From Caenibius tardaugens NBRC 16725 (GTDB taxonomy: Bacteria > Pseudomonadota > Alphaproteobacteria > Sphingomonadales > Sphingomonadaceae): a stretch of 64,000 nt of DNA. The translations under genes were made by a program, and so were the position numbers. Positions 27,801 through 39,394 of this stretch are shown piece by piece. Positions within the stretch are counted from its first letter, which is position 1. Every line of letters begins with the position of its first letter. The notes beneath the pieces are model-generated. The model was not told the DNA's origin. It ran no database searches and was given only the letters and a program-made list of their open reading frames with translations. The stretch spans positions 2,216,001 through 2,280,000 of the forward strand of contig NZ_CP034179.1 in the NCBI RefSeq assembly GCF_003860345.1. Reading direction: 5' to 3'.

Positions 27801-30800
27801 TCGGCGGCTTCGGCGGCGGCGCAGGCAACAGCGAGAAGGCCAGCGCGGATATCGAGGGCGATGTCTGGACCCAGAGCGATTCCAGCAAGGGTATCCTCGT
27901 GCAATCCGCCGGTGGCGGTGGTGGCTCGGGCGGCTTCAACGTCAGCGGCGGCATTACGGGCGCGGGCGTTGGTGCAGGCGCGATCACTGTCGGTATTGGC
28001 GGTTTCGGTGGTGGTGCCGGCAATGCAGGCAATGCTGAACTGATCCTCAAGGGTGACACTGTCACGCTTGGCGCAGGCAGCGATGCGATCACTGTCCAGT
28101 CGCTGGGCGGTGGCGGTGGCGCCGGTGGCTTTAATATCAGCGGCAGTATTGCAGGCGCGGGCACGGGCAGCGGTGCGGTGACTGTCGGTCTCGGCGGCTT
28201 TGGTGGTGGTGCCGGGGATGCGGCCGATGCCAAGGCGACGGCGGACATCACGGGCGATGTCTGGACGCAGGGCAATAACAGCAAGGGTATTCTCGTGCAG
28301 TCCGCCGGCGGCGGCGGCGGTTCGGGCGGCTTTAATGTCAGCGGAAGCATTGCCGGTGCGGGCACCGGCGCTGGGGCGCTGACCGTCGGAATCGGCGGTT
28401 TCGGTGGAGGTGCCGGCAATGCAGGCAATGCCGAACTGATCCTCAAGGGTGACACCACCACGCTTGGCGTGGGTAGCGACGCCATCACTGTCCAATCGCT
28501 GGGCGGCGGCGGTGGCGCCGGCGGCTTCAATGTCAGCGGCAGCATCGTGGGCGCGGGCACGGGCAGCGGCGCGTTGACTGTCGGTCTCGGTGGCTTTGGC
28601 GCCGGTGGCGGGGATGCGGCCGATGCGACTGCGGACATCGAGGGCGATGTCTGGACGCAAGGCAACGATAGCCGCGGCGTCGTGGTGCAGTCACTTGGCG
28701 GTGGCGGCGGTTCGGGCGGCTTCAACGTTTCAGGCACCATTGCAGGTGCAGGTACGGGCAGCGGTGCCGGTGCGGTCGGTATTGGCGGCTTCGGTTCGGG
28801 CGGCGGCGATGCGGCGCTGGCTGATCTGACGCTGGTTGGTGACGTGACCACGCTGGGTAAAAACAGCACGGCAGTCACCGTACAGTCGATTGGCGGCGGC
28901 GGCGGCGCTGGCGGTTTTAATGTCGCAGGTGCCATTGGCGGCGGCGGCACAGGCAGCGGCGCGGGTTCTGTCGGTATTGGCGGCTTCGGTGCCGGTGGCG
29001 GCGGTGCTGGCGATGCCCGGGCAGATATCACGGGTGATATCTGGACGCAGGGCGAAGGCAGCGGCGGTGTACTGGTGCAGTCGATTGGCGGCGGCGGTGG
29101 CGATGGCGGCTTCAGCGTTGCCATGGGCATTGCCGCTGGCAAGAGCGGTGCCGGTAGTGGCGGCGTCGGTATCGGCGGTTTCGGCGCTGGCGGCGGCAAT
29201 GCCGGGAATGCCGATCTGGTGTTCGTTGGCGATGTCATTACGCTTGAGAACACGTCTGACGGTATCACCGTGCAGTCGATTGGCGGCGGTGGCGGCAACG
29301 GCGGCTTCGCCGTGGGCGGGGGTATCGCCCTTTCCAACTCGGCTGCAGGGACTGGCGGTATCGGGCTGGGCGGCTTTGGCGGCGGCGGCGGCCTGGCCGG
29401 CAATGTCATGGCCGAGATCACCGGCAACATCACCACCTATGGCGCTGACAGCAGCGGTGTTCAGGCACAATCGATTGGTGGCGGTGGCGGCAACGGCGGT
29501 TTCGCGGTTGCGGGCGGTATTTCGCTGTCCAAGGATGGCGGCGGTGCGGCGGCGCTTGGCCTGGGTGGCTTCGGCGGCAGCGGCGGCGATGCCGGTACGG
29601 TCGACCTGACTCTGACAGGCGATACTTTCACATTCGGCGATAACAGCATGGGCGTTCTTGCCCAGTCGCTGGGTGGCGGCGGTGGTAACGGCGGGTTCGT
29701 CGTGACGGGCACGGTTTCGGTCGCCAAGAGCCTCGCTGGCGCGTTGAGCGTGGGTGTGGGCGGCTTCGGTGGCGATGGCGGCGATGGCTCGACTGTCTCG
29801 GCCACTGTGACCGGCCTCGTGGTCACGGAAGGCGAATCTTCCGGAGGTGTTCTGGCCCAATCGCTTGGCGGCGGTGGCGGCAATGGCGGAATGGCCATTA
29901 ACGGCGCGCTCGCCCTGTCGAAGGAAGAAGCGGGGGCGATCGCTATCGGCGTCGGCGGCTTTGGCGGCGGTGGCGGTAACGCCGGCGATGTGACCCTGAC
30001 CCGCACTGGCAATACATTCACCACGCGGGGTAATTCCGATGGCGTGTCCGCGCAGTCGATTGGCGGCGGCGGCGGTAATGGCGGCATCAACGTTAGCGGT
30101 GCGATCAGCGGCGTTCTCGATGGCGAAGCGGCGTCCGCGGCGCTTGGCGTGGGTGGTTTCGGCGGCTCAGGCGGCGATGCGGGCGATGTTACGCTGGATC
30201 TGGTGGGCAATATCTGGACCGGTTCCGAGGTCGATGCCTATTCACGCGGCGATGGTTTGCCAGCATTTGCGTTTGGCAAGGATGTGGGCGGTAATGGCCT
30301 TGTTGCCCAATCGCTTGGAGGCGGTGGCGGCAATGGCGGGCTGAATGTCAGCGCCGGTATTGCCCTGACCAATCCAAAGAAGAGCGATTCCTTCAGTCTG
30401 GCGCTTGGGCTGGGTGGTTTTGGTGGTGCAGGCGGCGATGCGGGCCATGTCGACGCAAGCTCGATCGGCGCATTTGACGGGCAGGAGTTCACCCAGAGCC
30501 TGCTGATCGCCAATGGCGATAACCACGCGGCGTTCCTCGCTCAGTCGATTGGCGGCGGCGGCGGTAACGGCGCCATCAACGTGTCTGGCGGGATCTCCAC
30601 GTCCGGCAACCTGACCCTTGGCATTGGCGGTTTCGGCAGCGCAGGCGGCAAAGCGGGGAACGTGGACGCCTACGTCCGCTCCGATGTGTTCGCGGCGGGT
30701 GAAAACTCGGCCGGGGTTGTCGCGCAGTCGCTTGGCGGCGGCGGCGGTATGGGCGGCATCAACGTGTCGGGTGGTGTCACTTACGACAAGGATGCGACCC

Positions 30801-33800
30801 TGCCCAATCTGGTGCTGGGCATCGGCGGCTTCGGCGGCGATGGCAATACGGCGGGCAATGTCACGGTCGATCAGTCCGGTTATATCGGCGTTGAAGGCGG
30901 CAGCACGATTGGCATTCTGGCCCAGTCGGTTGGCGGCGGTGGCGGTAGAGGCGGGATCAATGTGTCCGCCGCAGGCTCCGCAGCCGAACAGAAGTCGGGG
31001 ATGGCCGTAGCCATTGGCGTCGGCGGTACGGCGGGCTCGGGCGCAGATGCCGGTTCGGTGCTGGTCCGCAGCCTTGGCGCTATCGAGGTCAACCTTAATA
31101 CTCCGGATTCGCTGTTGCATCCGGAGCACGAGGATGCAGGCGCTGTCGCCAGCGTTCTCGATATGCTCGGGATCAAGTCACTGCCTACGCCGACATCGGC
31201 GACAGCGGGCATTCTCGCGCAGTCGCTTGGTGGCGGTGGCGGTACCGGGGGCTTTAACAGCACCGTGGCCGTTGCACCCAAGGGAAGCGCGGCGAACATT
31301 GCCCTGGGTGGCAACGGCGGTGCTGCGGGCGATGCGTCCACTGTCACTGTGATCCGTGGCTATGCCAGCGATGGCAACGGCGGTGAAACGCTGGATGCCA
31401 GCTTCATTCATACCAAAGGCGATAATGCCTCCGGCCTTGTCGCCCAGTCGATTGGCGGCGGCGGGGGTATGGCGGGTGCCACGCTGAACTTCATCCTGAC
31501 CGGTGTTTCCGAAGGGCAGGACAAGAACACTGTTGCTGCGGCCATTGTGGTCGGCGGTGATGGCGGCGCATCGGGGGCTGGCGATGATGTACTGGTCCGT
31601 CATGCGGGCAATATCTGGACCGAAGGCGATCAGTCCGATGCGATCACTGCCCAGTCCATCGGCGGCGGTGGTGGCAGCGCCAACTACAGTGTCGGTCTGG
31701 GACGCGTCAAAGATGCCAACCTGTTGACTCTGGCGATCGGTGGCAAACCTGCCGCAGGCAGTTCCGCTGGCGATGTCACGGTGAAGCAAACTGGCGAATT
31801 GCGCACGGATGGGGTGGATTCCGTCGGTATTCGCGCTCAATCCATCGGCGGTGGCGGTGGCGACACCAAGGCCACCATGATCGTGGCGATCAGTTCCAAG
31901 AACTCACTCGGGCTCACCCTGGGTGCCAGAGGCGGCAACGGTGGCGAAAGCGGCGACGTTCTGGTTGAGGCCGAAGGCCTGATCACGACCAAGGGGCAAG
32001 GCGCAACCGGCATTCTCGCGCAGTCTATCGGCGGCGGCGGCGGCACCAGTTCGTCCACCTCGATCGCAGTATCGACCACGACTGAAGAGGACGGGAAGGC
32101 TACCGGTTCGCAGGGCGCCAGCTTTGCGTTCGGCATGGAAGGTGGCGTAGGCGCAACCAGCGGCACCGTGACGGTCAACAACGACGCGCGGGTCGCGACC
32201 GAGGGCAAGAACGCCCGCGGGATTATCGCCCAGTCGATCGGCGGCGGTGGCGGTGTCGGCGGCGGCGCAACATCGACGGCGATTTTCACCGACAACAAGT
32301 TCGGCATGGCTCTCGGCGGTGTTGGCGGCGTTGGCGCCGCATCCGACAAGGTTGACGTGGTCAATGCCGGCATCGTCACGACCATTGGTGATGATGCAGA
32401 GGGTATCCTCGCGCAGTCCATCGGTGGCGGTGGCGGTATTGGCGGTATGGTCAATATTATCGGCCTTGGCGTGGACAAGCTGGAGAAGGCGGACTCCAAG
32501 ACCACGGTGAACATCGGCGTTGGTGGTTCGGGCGGCGAAGGTGCCATTGCGGGCGCCGTCGCGGTCGCCAACAGCGCCCCGATCTACACACAGGGTGATC
32601 GCTCCTACGGCATCCGCGCGGAAAGCATCGGCGGCGGCGGTGGTAGCGGCGGCTCGGTCAACAACATCAGCCTGCAGATCAGCGGCAAGCAGTCGACAAG
32701 CGTCGACGTCAATGTTGGCGGCAGCGGCGGCGAAGGTGCAGCGGCCGGTACGGTTGATGTGACCAACAGCGGCGAAATCCTCACACTTGGTGAGGAAGCA
32801 GCCGGGATCGTGGCCACCAGCGTTGGCGGTGGCGGCGGCAGCGGCGGCATGATCATCGACGTGAAGGGCGCAGGCACTGGCAAGCAGGAAAACCAGTCGT
32901 ACAAGCTGAACATCGGTGGAGCCGGTGGCGTGGGCGGTACTGGCGGTGATGTGACGGTTACCAACACCGAAGCCGGATCGATCACGACTCTCGGCACGAA
33001 GGGCTACGGCATTCTTGCCCAGTCGATTGGCGGCGGCGGCGGCCGTGGTTCGTCTATCGCTTCGCTCAACATTGTGCAGGGTGGCAACGGCAGCGTCATT
33101 GCCGGGCTCAGCCTTGGTGGTATTGGCGGTTCCGGCAACTCTGCTGGTGATGTGGCCGTGACCAATGCGGGCACGATTACGACCTACGGCCAATCCGCGC
33201 ATGGTATCTTCGCGCAGTCGATCGGTGGCGGTGGCGGTACCGGTGGTATGGTGCTGACCGGGCTGATCGGGATCACGCCCGATCCGGTAAAGACGCAGCA
33301 CAACTTCGCCATTGGTGGCGCAGGCGGTGATGGTGCAGACGCAGGGGCGGTGATTGTCAACAACACCGGTTCCATCGTCACTTATGGCAAGGGCGCGGAT
33401 GGTATCCGGGCCCAGTCAGTCGGTGGCGGCGGCGGCGATGCCAACGTTGCCATTTCGCTGGGCTCCTCGGTTTCGGGCATTGCCGGAAACCTGTTCAGCG
33501 CCGCGTTGGGCGCAGTAACCGGCGGGGCGGGCGGTATCGCCGGTCCGGTTACGGTCAATCAACTCGGCTCGATCACCGTCTATGGTGAGAACGCGCAGGC
33601 AATTTCGGCATCCAGCATCAACGGCGGCGGCGGTTCGCTGACCTTCGATATTCAGGGCATCACCGATCTGGCCGGCACGCCGCTCGATCCTTCGGGCACT
33701 CTGCGCGGCACTGTGATGGCGGCGCTGGGCAGCAAGAGCACAAGCGACGCGAACGCGGCTGCTGTGACGATCAACTCGGTTGGTGAACAGGTGGTGGTCG

Positions 33801-36800
33801 GCGCTGGCGGCAGCGGCGGCGCGGTTCAGTCGGTCGGGGGTGGCGGTGGTACTGCCTATCTCAACTTGCGGTTCTCCCCTGCGGTTCAATCGGGCACTGG
33901 CGCAGATACGCTATCTCTTGACGAAATTGAATCTGCGGACATGACCGCGGCTGAACTGACGCCCGCAGCACTCCCGCCGCTACCGGCGATCCTGCCGGGC
34001 AATGTCTTGCGCAGGGCCTTGGCTGCGGATGTGCACGTTACACTTGCTGCCGTCGATGGCACCTATCTGGACGGCGGGGATGCATCCCTTACGCAAGATG
34101 GTTCGATCATCATGATCGGTGACGATTCCATCGGCCAGTTCGCCCAGTCGATTGGCGGCGGCGGCGGCCGTCAGGTCCTCGCACTGGATGTGACCGATGC
34201 GGCGCCGGGTGCGTTGTTTGCAACTCTTGGTGCCCAGAACACTTCGAATGCGGGCGGCGGCGCCGTCAATGCCAGCCAGACAGGCGGTATCTTCACTTCG
34301 GGCGATATTGCCCCCGGCGTGCTGTTGCAGTCGATTGGCGGCGGCGGCGGGTCTGTTGGCGTGCATCTCACGGCAGGCTCCCAACTCGGCGCGATTGCCG
34401 ATCTGGCACTGGGTGCAGACGGCGGCACCAGCCTCGATGGCGGGGCGATCACCGCGCAGTATTCCGGCGGTATCCGTACCGAAGGAAACGGCAGTACTGC
34501 CCTTATCGCCCAATCGATCGGCGCTGGTGGCGGTGATGTGCGTCTGTCCGGGCTCGGCGCCAATGCAATTGCCTTGGGCGGTATCAACGGTGCCACCGGC
34601 AATGGCGGGACCGTGGATGTCGTCAACGGCGGCAGCATTGTAACCCTGGGTAAGAGTTCGCACGGGGTGCTGCTGCAGTCGATTGGCGGCGGCGGCGGTG
34701 CCGTCTTCGGATCGGGCCTCGGCGGTGTTGCCCTGCGTGATGGCGGTATTGGCGATGGCGGGGCCATCCGGTTCAGCCAGAGCGGTGATATCATCGTGCA
34801 AGGCGATCAATCCTATGGCGTGATCGCGCAATCGATCGGCGGCGGCGGCGGTTGGGTCGACGGCGTATTCTCCGGAAGCGCTGGCGGCGAAGGCCGTGGC
34901 GGGACAATTGATCTCACCCTTGCCGGATCGGTTCTGGCCACAGGCAAGAATTCCACTGCCGTGTTCGCGCAGAGTGTGGGCGATGCCGGTGGGAACATGA
35001 CCGTTGCCGTAACGGGTGACGTGCGTGGTGGCAGCGGGAAGGGGGCAGGCATCTATCTCGATGGTGGCGCGGATAACCTTGTCACCACGAGCGGAACCCT
35101 GTCGTCGGTCTCACAATTGGCGGTGGTCGGAACCTCTGGTAACGACACCGTCATCAACACGGGAGACATCTACGGTAATGTGCGCCTTGGCGGTGGCAAC
35201 AACCAGTTGCTCAACCGCGAGGGTGGCATGTTCATGGCCGCAACGGATCTCCAGTTGCGTACCGATCCTGCTGCAATCGGCCTGTTCCAGAACGATGGTC
35301 TGCTGCTGATGGGGCTGGGAGGCCCGCAGCGTCCCATCAACCTGGCGGCGGGAGAAATCTACGCCACTTTCGACAGTGCCGGCGATCCGCGTGAAAACCT
35401 GCTTTACGGCGCGCGCGTCGTGACGCAGACCAAACTGGATGGCGATTTCGTCCAGACCGATACCGGGCATATGGTCTTCGATGTTGCGTTCGGGCCTTAT
35501 GCATCGGACACGATCCAGGCCACCGGCGATATTTCCGTCGATGGTACGCTGGATGTCACGCTGGCCTGGCTGGAAAATGCCAATCCCTATCTGCTGATTG
35601 GCACGGATGCCGGGCGCACGGTTACCGATCACGGTCTCGAAGTCGCCGATACAATCGCGATGGATTACCGTATCCTCAGCACATCACGCGGGATCGAACT
35701 GGCCTTCACCAGCCACTTTGATCAGCTGTTCCTGACCCCCAACGGGCAGGCGATTGGCCAACACATGAATTCCGCGCTTCTGGCGGGGGATTCGAACGGT
35801 ATTGGCCAGTTGATGGGCTGGCTCGGTAATCTTCAGGCCGGGCAGGAAGACCTGTTTGGCGAATTGATGACGCAAGTCAGTCCCGAAGCCTATCTCACTG
35901 CCGTGAAGGTGCATTATCAGGGGGCAGACCGGTTCCGCCGCCAGATGATCGATGCCGGTACCCAGGGTGACGGGATGTGGAGGCTGTGGGGCAACTTCGA
36001 TATCGATGGCTTCCGTCAGGATTCCCTGACAGATCAGTATCGCGGCAAGGCAAACAGCATCCTGATGACTCTGGGGGCAAGCGGGGAGATTGCCGAGAAT
36101 CTCCGCCTGATCACAGCGCTTGGTTATCGTCGGATCACCTCGTTCTCCGTCACGGACGGGGCGCCGGTTCGCGGCGATGGCGATGCCTTCCATGTGGGCA
36201 TGGGGCTGGCATGGCGTCCGCTTTCCGATTTCGAGATCACGGCATCGGCAAGCGCAGGTTGGCAGCGACTGAAAACGATTCGGCAGACCGATATATTCAA
36301 ACCGATGGATGTCGATGCGACGCCCAAGGCTAGCGATGTGCAGCTTTCGCTGGGTGCGAACTACACCTATCGGTTCGGCGCAGCCTACCTGAAACCGTCG
36401 ATCGATCTGACGGCAACCGCGCTGCATCAGGCTGATTTCTCCGAACGTGGTCTCGAAGGAGTCGGGATGAAGGCCGATGCGCAGACCCGGTGGTTGTGGA
36501 CCGGCACGCCAAAGATGACGCTGGGCGCCACCTTTGGCGAAAGCAGAGGGCTGAAGGCTGATATCAGGCTCAATGCTGGTGTTGTGTTACAGTCAAAGGA
36601 CAGTTTCACCATGCCCTATCGCTTTATTGGGGCGAATCCGGCAGCCGATCCCGCTATGTTGTCATTGGGCCTGAACAAGCAGGCCCTGCTGGTAGGAGGT
36701 GAGCTGGTGCTGAGCCAGAACGACCGGATCAGCCTCACGACAGGCCTCACTTATTCGGGTGGTAAGCATGACGAGAGTCTAACCGGAAATGCCCGGATTT

Positions 36801-36814
36801 CGTTCAAGTTCTGA
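21819..36814 (+). CDS. Giant AidA-type autotransporter with about 64 Gly-rich repeats (frameshifted near the 5' end)
   Basis: The coding sequence is in two frames. From ATG 21819 (Shine-Dalgarno AGGGGGA) come an extended signal peptide ending QTAHAA and about 80 beta-rich residues. Near 22252 the reading must move by -1 to the frame that continues to 36814. Restored length is about 5,000 residues. The passenger carries about 64 repeats of 60-75 residues, each centred on a V/A-QS-(I/V/L/A)GGGGG(S/A/N)GG core followed by a GxGGxGGxGG turn, a pattern of a very long beta-helix. The last 280 residues are the autotransporter beta-barrel (starting near MWRLWGNFDIDG), ending in RISFKF with the terminal Phe that BamA recognises. 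Probable surface adhesin or biofilm fibre. If the shift is real the protein is not secreted as written. Confidence 0.88.
22252..22256 (+). other. Frame change at a C5 run in the giant autotransporter
   Basis: The 5' frame is natural up to VTSVTLQSSV and the 3' frame is natural from about LVPQTVNVVQVAN. Both are open between 22145 and 22568. The run CCCCC at 22252-22256 is the only homopolymer at the junction; one extra C would join the frames. This may be an assembly error, a true mutation, slipped-strand phase variation, or a P-site slip on CCC. Confidence 0.7.
25916..29110 (+). repeat. Higher-order tandem repeat, period about 390 bp
   Basis: Within the autotransporter the motif encoding GDVWTQ (or GDIWTQ) starts at 25916, 26303, 26690, 27080, 27470, 27860, 28256, 28646 and 29036, spacings 387, 387, 390, 390, 390, 396, 390, 390. 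Each unit consists of two sub-repeats of about 195 bp: one with TTLGxxSDAITVQS and one with WTQGxxSKGILVQS. Copies in 27.4-28.7 kb are the most alike, which points to recent tandem duplication by recombination. Confidence 0.85.
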
Positions 36815-36904
36815 TGGTAACCTGCAGAGGGACCTGTCGCTTGATCTGCCCCCTTCTGAGTGGTCCAGCATCTGTTTTAGATTTGACCATGAAGGAGGAA
36901 TGTC

Positions 36905-37180
36905 ATGTCGAGGAAGCACAAGCCTGAGGAGGTTATCGGTAAGCTGCGTGAAGCGGAGATCGTGCTGGCTCAGGGCGGAACGGTTGCAGATGCTTGTCGG
37001 CGGATCGGCGTCAGCGAACAGAGCTACTACCGTTGGCGCAAGGAATATGGCGGCCTGAAGATGGATCAGGCGCGTCGCATGAAAGAGCTGGAGAAGGAGA
37101 ACGCCCGGTTGCGGCGGGCGGTGTCGGACCTGACGCTCGACAAGCTGATCTTGCAGGAGGCTTCCAGGGGAAACTTCTGA
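36905..37180 (+). CDS. IS3-family transposase OrfA
   Basis: 91 residues: helix-turn-helix (ADACRRIGVSEQSYYRWRKEYGG) and a leucine-zipper segment (MKELEKENARLRRAVSDL). It binds the IS ends and forms the N-terminal part of the OrfAB transposase made by -1 frameshifting at 37168. Confidence 0.9.
   Translation: MSRKHKPEEVIGKLREAEIVLAQGGTVADACRRIGVSEQSYYRWRKEYGGLKMDQARRMKELEKENARLRRAVSDLTLDKLILQEASRGNF
37168..37174 (+). promoter_or_regulatory. Programmed -1 ribosomal frameshift site
   Basis: G GGA AAC is a perfect X-XXY-YYZ slippery heptamer in the OrfA frame, six bases before the OrfA stop. A -1 slip joins it to the OrfB frame (FQGKLLSPARRR). Confidence 0.75.
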
Positions 37181-38073
37181 GCCCCGCGCGCCGACGACGC
37201 TGTATTGATCATATCCGGGCAATAATGCCGGTGTCCGAGCGACGGGTCTGCCGTGTGCTTGGTCAACATCGATCTACACAGCGCAAGACGCCGCGTGGGG
37301 CGGATGACGAAGCCGCACTGACCGAGGACATCATCGCCTTGGCTCGGCAATATGGTCGCTATGGCTATCGCCGGGTGACGGCCTTACTGCGCGATGCGGG
37401 ATGGCATGTGAACCGCAAGCGGGTCGAGCGCATCTGGCGCCGTGAAGGGCTCAAGGTACCGCAGAAGCAACCAAAGCGTGGCAGGCTGTGGCTCAACGAC
37501 GGATCATGTATCCGACTGCGGCCTGAGTATCCCGGCCATGTCTGGTCGTATGATTTTGTCGAAGGACGCACGCACGATGGCCGCAAGTTCCGCATCCTGT
37601 CGATCATCGATGAGGCCAGCCGCGAGTGCCTCGCTTTACCCGTCGCACGACGACTGCGAAGCGAAGATGTACTGGCAGCATTGGCCGAACTCTTTGTCAC
37701 CCGTGGTCCACCAGCGCACATCCGGTCTGACAACGGCCCGGAGTTTATCGCTAATGCTGTGCAACAGTGGTTGGCCAGGATCGGTGTGAAGACGCTCTAC
37801 ATCACACCCGGCAGCCCGTGGGAGAACGGTTATTGCGAGAGCTTCAATGGCTCGATGCGTGATGAGCTTCTGAATGGAGAGATCTTCTATACCCTGGCGG
37901 AAGCAGAAATCCTGATCGAAGCCTGGCGGCGGCACTACAACACCGTTCGGCCTCACAGCTCGCTTGGTTATCGGCCTCCAGTCCCGGAAACGGCCGTATC
38001 ACCATGGCCGCCCTCCGGTTCCGCTTCGCTCCACCTGCGGCCAGCCATGGCGCCGGAGCTAGTTTTACACTAA
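37169..38073 (+). CDS. IS3-family transposase OrfB (DDE integrase core)
   Basis: About 300 residues read in the -1 frame after OrfA; the open frame reaches back to 36994. The DDE triad is visible: D in YDFVEGRTHDG, D in IRSDNGPEF and E in WENGYCESFNG. An HTH_21 domain (YGRYGYRRVTALLRDAGW) precedes it. The core is uninterrupted, so the element may be active. Confidence 0.88.
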
Positions 38074-38155
38074 CAAATAACACGGACCACTCGGTGGGGG
38101 CCGGTCAGGTTGTAGAAGCCAAGCAGTGAGAGGTTGTCAAAGCGAAAGCCCATGA

Positions 38156-39223
38156 TTGGATACCATTGAAATGAAGTCGCTTGAAACGGTCATGATGCCT
38201 AGCAATCTGCTGGTGCCAATGTTGAACGACCTGATGACAAAGGACGGATTGACCGGTCGCCCTGAGGTGTCCCGGAATGACATTGCGCGTTTGCACGCTG
38301 TTTCCCGCGGGGAGGTAATTGCTCTCGAACGTGCAGAATTTGTTCGTTATTATAGCGTTTGCACTCGTTCGCTCGAGCAGAGCGAATGTCATCACATTTC
38401 AAGCAGCGCCAATCGCCAGAAAGCATTGGAAGCCTTCCTGTCCTATATCGTTACTGCAGAAACGCTGGAAGACGCATGCCAGCTGGCAAAGGATTTCAAC
38501 GATCTTCTGCAGGAACGTGGCTATTCGATTGCTACCGGCACTTCCGGCAAGAAAGCGTTCTTCTGTCTCGACCTCCAGCCTATGGTCGCGCATGCGACGC
38601 CCTCGCTGATTTCCGCCACCTTATTGTTTTATTATAACATTCTTTCCTGGCTGACAGCATCCCCGTTGGATCTTGTGGCCGTAGATCTGGCCTGCCCGCA
38701 ACCGTCCGGAGGCGACCCGTCTTTGACCACATTGGGTGTAACGGTGCATTATCATGAACCGGTTACCCGTCTGGTTTTCGATGCCTCCAATCTCGCGCGC
38801 AAGGTGCAGCGCTCTCACCGCGATCTGGCGGGTAACATCGACCTTATCGCATATGATCCGCTCGTATTTGCACGCGGTCTTACGCCAATGTCAGCGCGCG
38901 TTCGCTCATGGCTGTCCGAATGCGGGCTTAAAGAAACGTTATTGCCGGATAGCGCCGGGGCTGCCCGTCATTTCGACATCAGCCTGTCCACGCTGTCACG
39001 CCGTTTGCGTCAGGAACATACATCATTTCTTGCCGTCAAAGCCGAATGTCAGCAGGAACTGGCCCGGGTAATGCTGCGTGAAGGGACATTGGGCATGGTT
39101 GAAATTGCCCGCCGTCTAGGATTTGCAGATGTCCGCAGTTTCCGCAGAGCCTTTATCAAATGGACCGGTATCCTGCCGTCAGAGTTTCGCGAAAACTCCC
39201 TTCGAGCAAAGAAAAAGGAATAG
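38156..39223 (+). CDS. AraC-family transcriptional regulator (OruR/ArgR-like)
   Basis: 355 residues. The N-terminal 200 residues resemble the arabinose-binding-type domain seen in OruR-like regulators. The C-terminal 100 hold two helix-turn-helices (ISLSTLSRRLRQEHTSF and MVEIARRLGFADVRSFRRAF). Start TTG 38156 or ATG 38171. It is the first gene of a catabolic locus; a 39-bp element lies directly after its stop and again before the PhyH gene, the likely binding sites. The IS element ends 48 bp upstream and may have replaced its promoter. Confidence 0.87.
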   Translation: MDTIEMKSLETVMMPSNLLVPMLNDLMTKDGLTGRPEVSRNDIARLHAVSRGEVIALERAEFVRYYSVCTRSLEQSECHHISSSANRQKALEAFLSYIVTAETLEDACQLAKDFNDLLQERGYSIATGTSGKKAFFCLDLQPMVAHATPSLISATLLFYYNILSWLTASPLDLVAVDLACPQPSGGDPSLTTLGVTVHYHEPVTRLVFDASNLARKVQRSHRDLAGNIDLIAYDPLVFARGLTPMSARVRSWLSECGLKETLLPDSAGAARHFDISLSTLSRRLRQEHTSFLAVKAECQQELARVMLREGTLGMVEIARRLGFADVRSFRRAFIKWTGILPSEFRENSLRAKKKE

Positions 39224-39233
39224 GGTGGGGCGT

Positions 39234-39272
39234 TTGACCCAAAATGTCCCCATATCGGGCAAATAGCACTCT
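39234..39272 (+). promoter_or_regulatory. 39-bp regulatory element, copy A
   Basis: Starts TTGACC, contains AAATGTCC and CAAAT-GCAC, and matches copy B (41148-41186) at 29 of 39 positions without gaps. It lies between the AraC gene and the first NTF2-like gene, 122 bp before that ATG. The repeated T-GACC/TGTCC half-sites fit an AraC direct-repeat site. Confidence 0.6.
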
Positions 39273-39394
39273 CGCTCAGTCGTAACCGGCCCTGCATGAT
39301 ACGCCTGTGTGATGCACCTTGATCCGACATCATGCGCGTACTGGATCCTGCACGAGATCGGTACGGACCGAATTCGAGAGGACCATGACGCAGA

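Larger units (their letters stand above)
36842..38107 (+). mobile_element. IS3-family insertion sequence (IS407-like)
   Basis: Imperfect terminal inverted repeats: left 36842-36866 (TGATCTGCCCCCTTCTGAG then TGGTCC) and right 38084-38107, ends 5'-TG...CA-3'. Encodes orfA and orfB with a canonical -1 frameshift site. It begins 28 bp after the stop of the giant autotransporter and ends about 50 bp before an AraC gene. Flanks (CGCT and GGTT) show no target duplication, so a later rearrangement or deletion at one side is likely. Confidence 0.82.

Noticed and set aside
22948-34831. Long Pro-rich or Ala/Thr-rich open frames on the minus strand (for example 25177-27702 and 23588-25375) and alternative plus frames
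   Set aside because: They are shadows of the Gly-rich autotransporter repeats: GGC/GGT codons read backwards give long stop-free Pro, Ala and Thr frames. No start signals or domains.
22252-36814. CRISPR-like array in the regular repeats
   Set aside because: The repeats are coding, differ in sequence, keep the frame and have no unique spacers.
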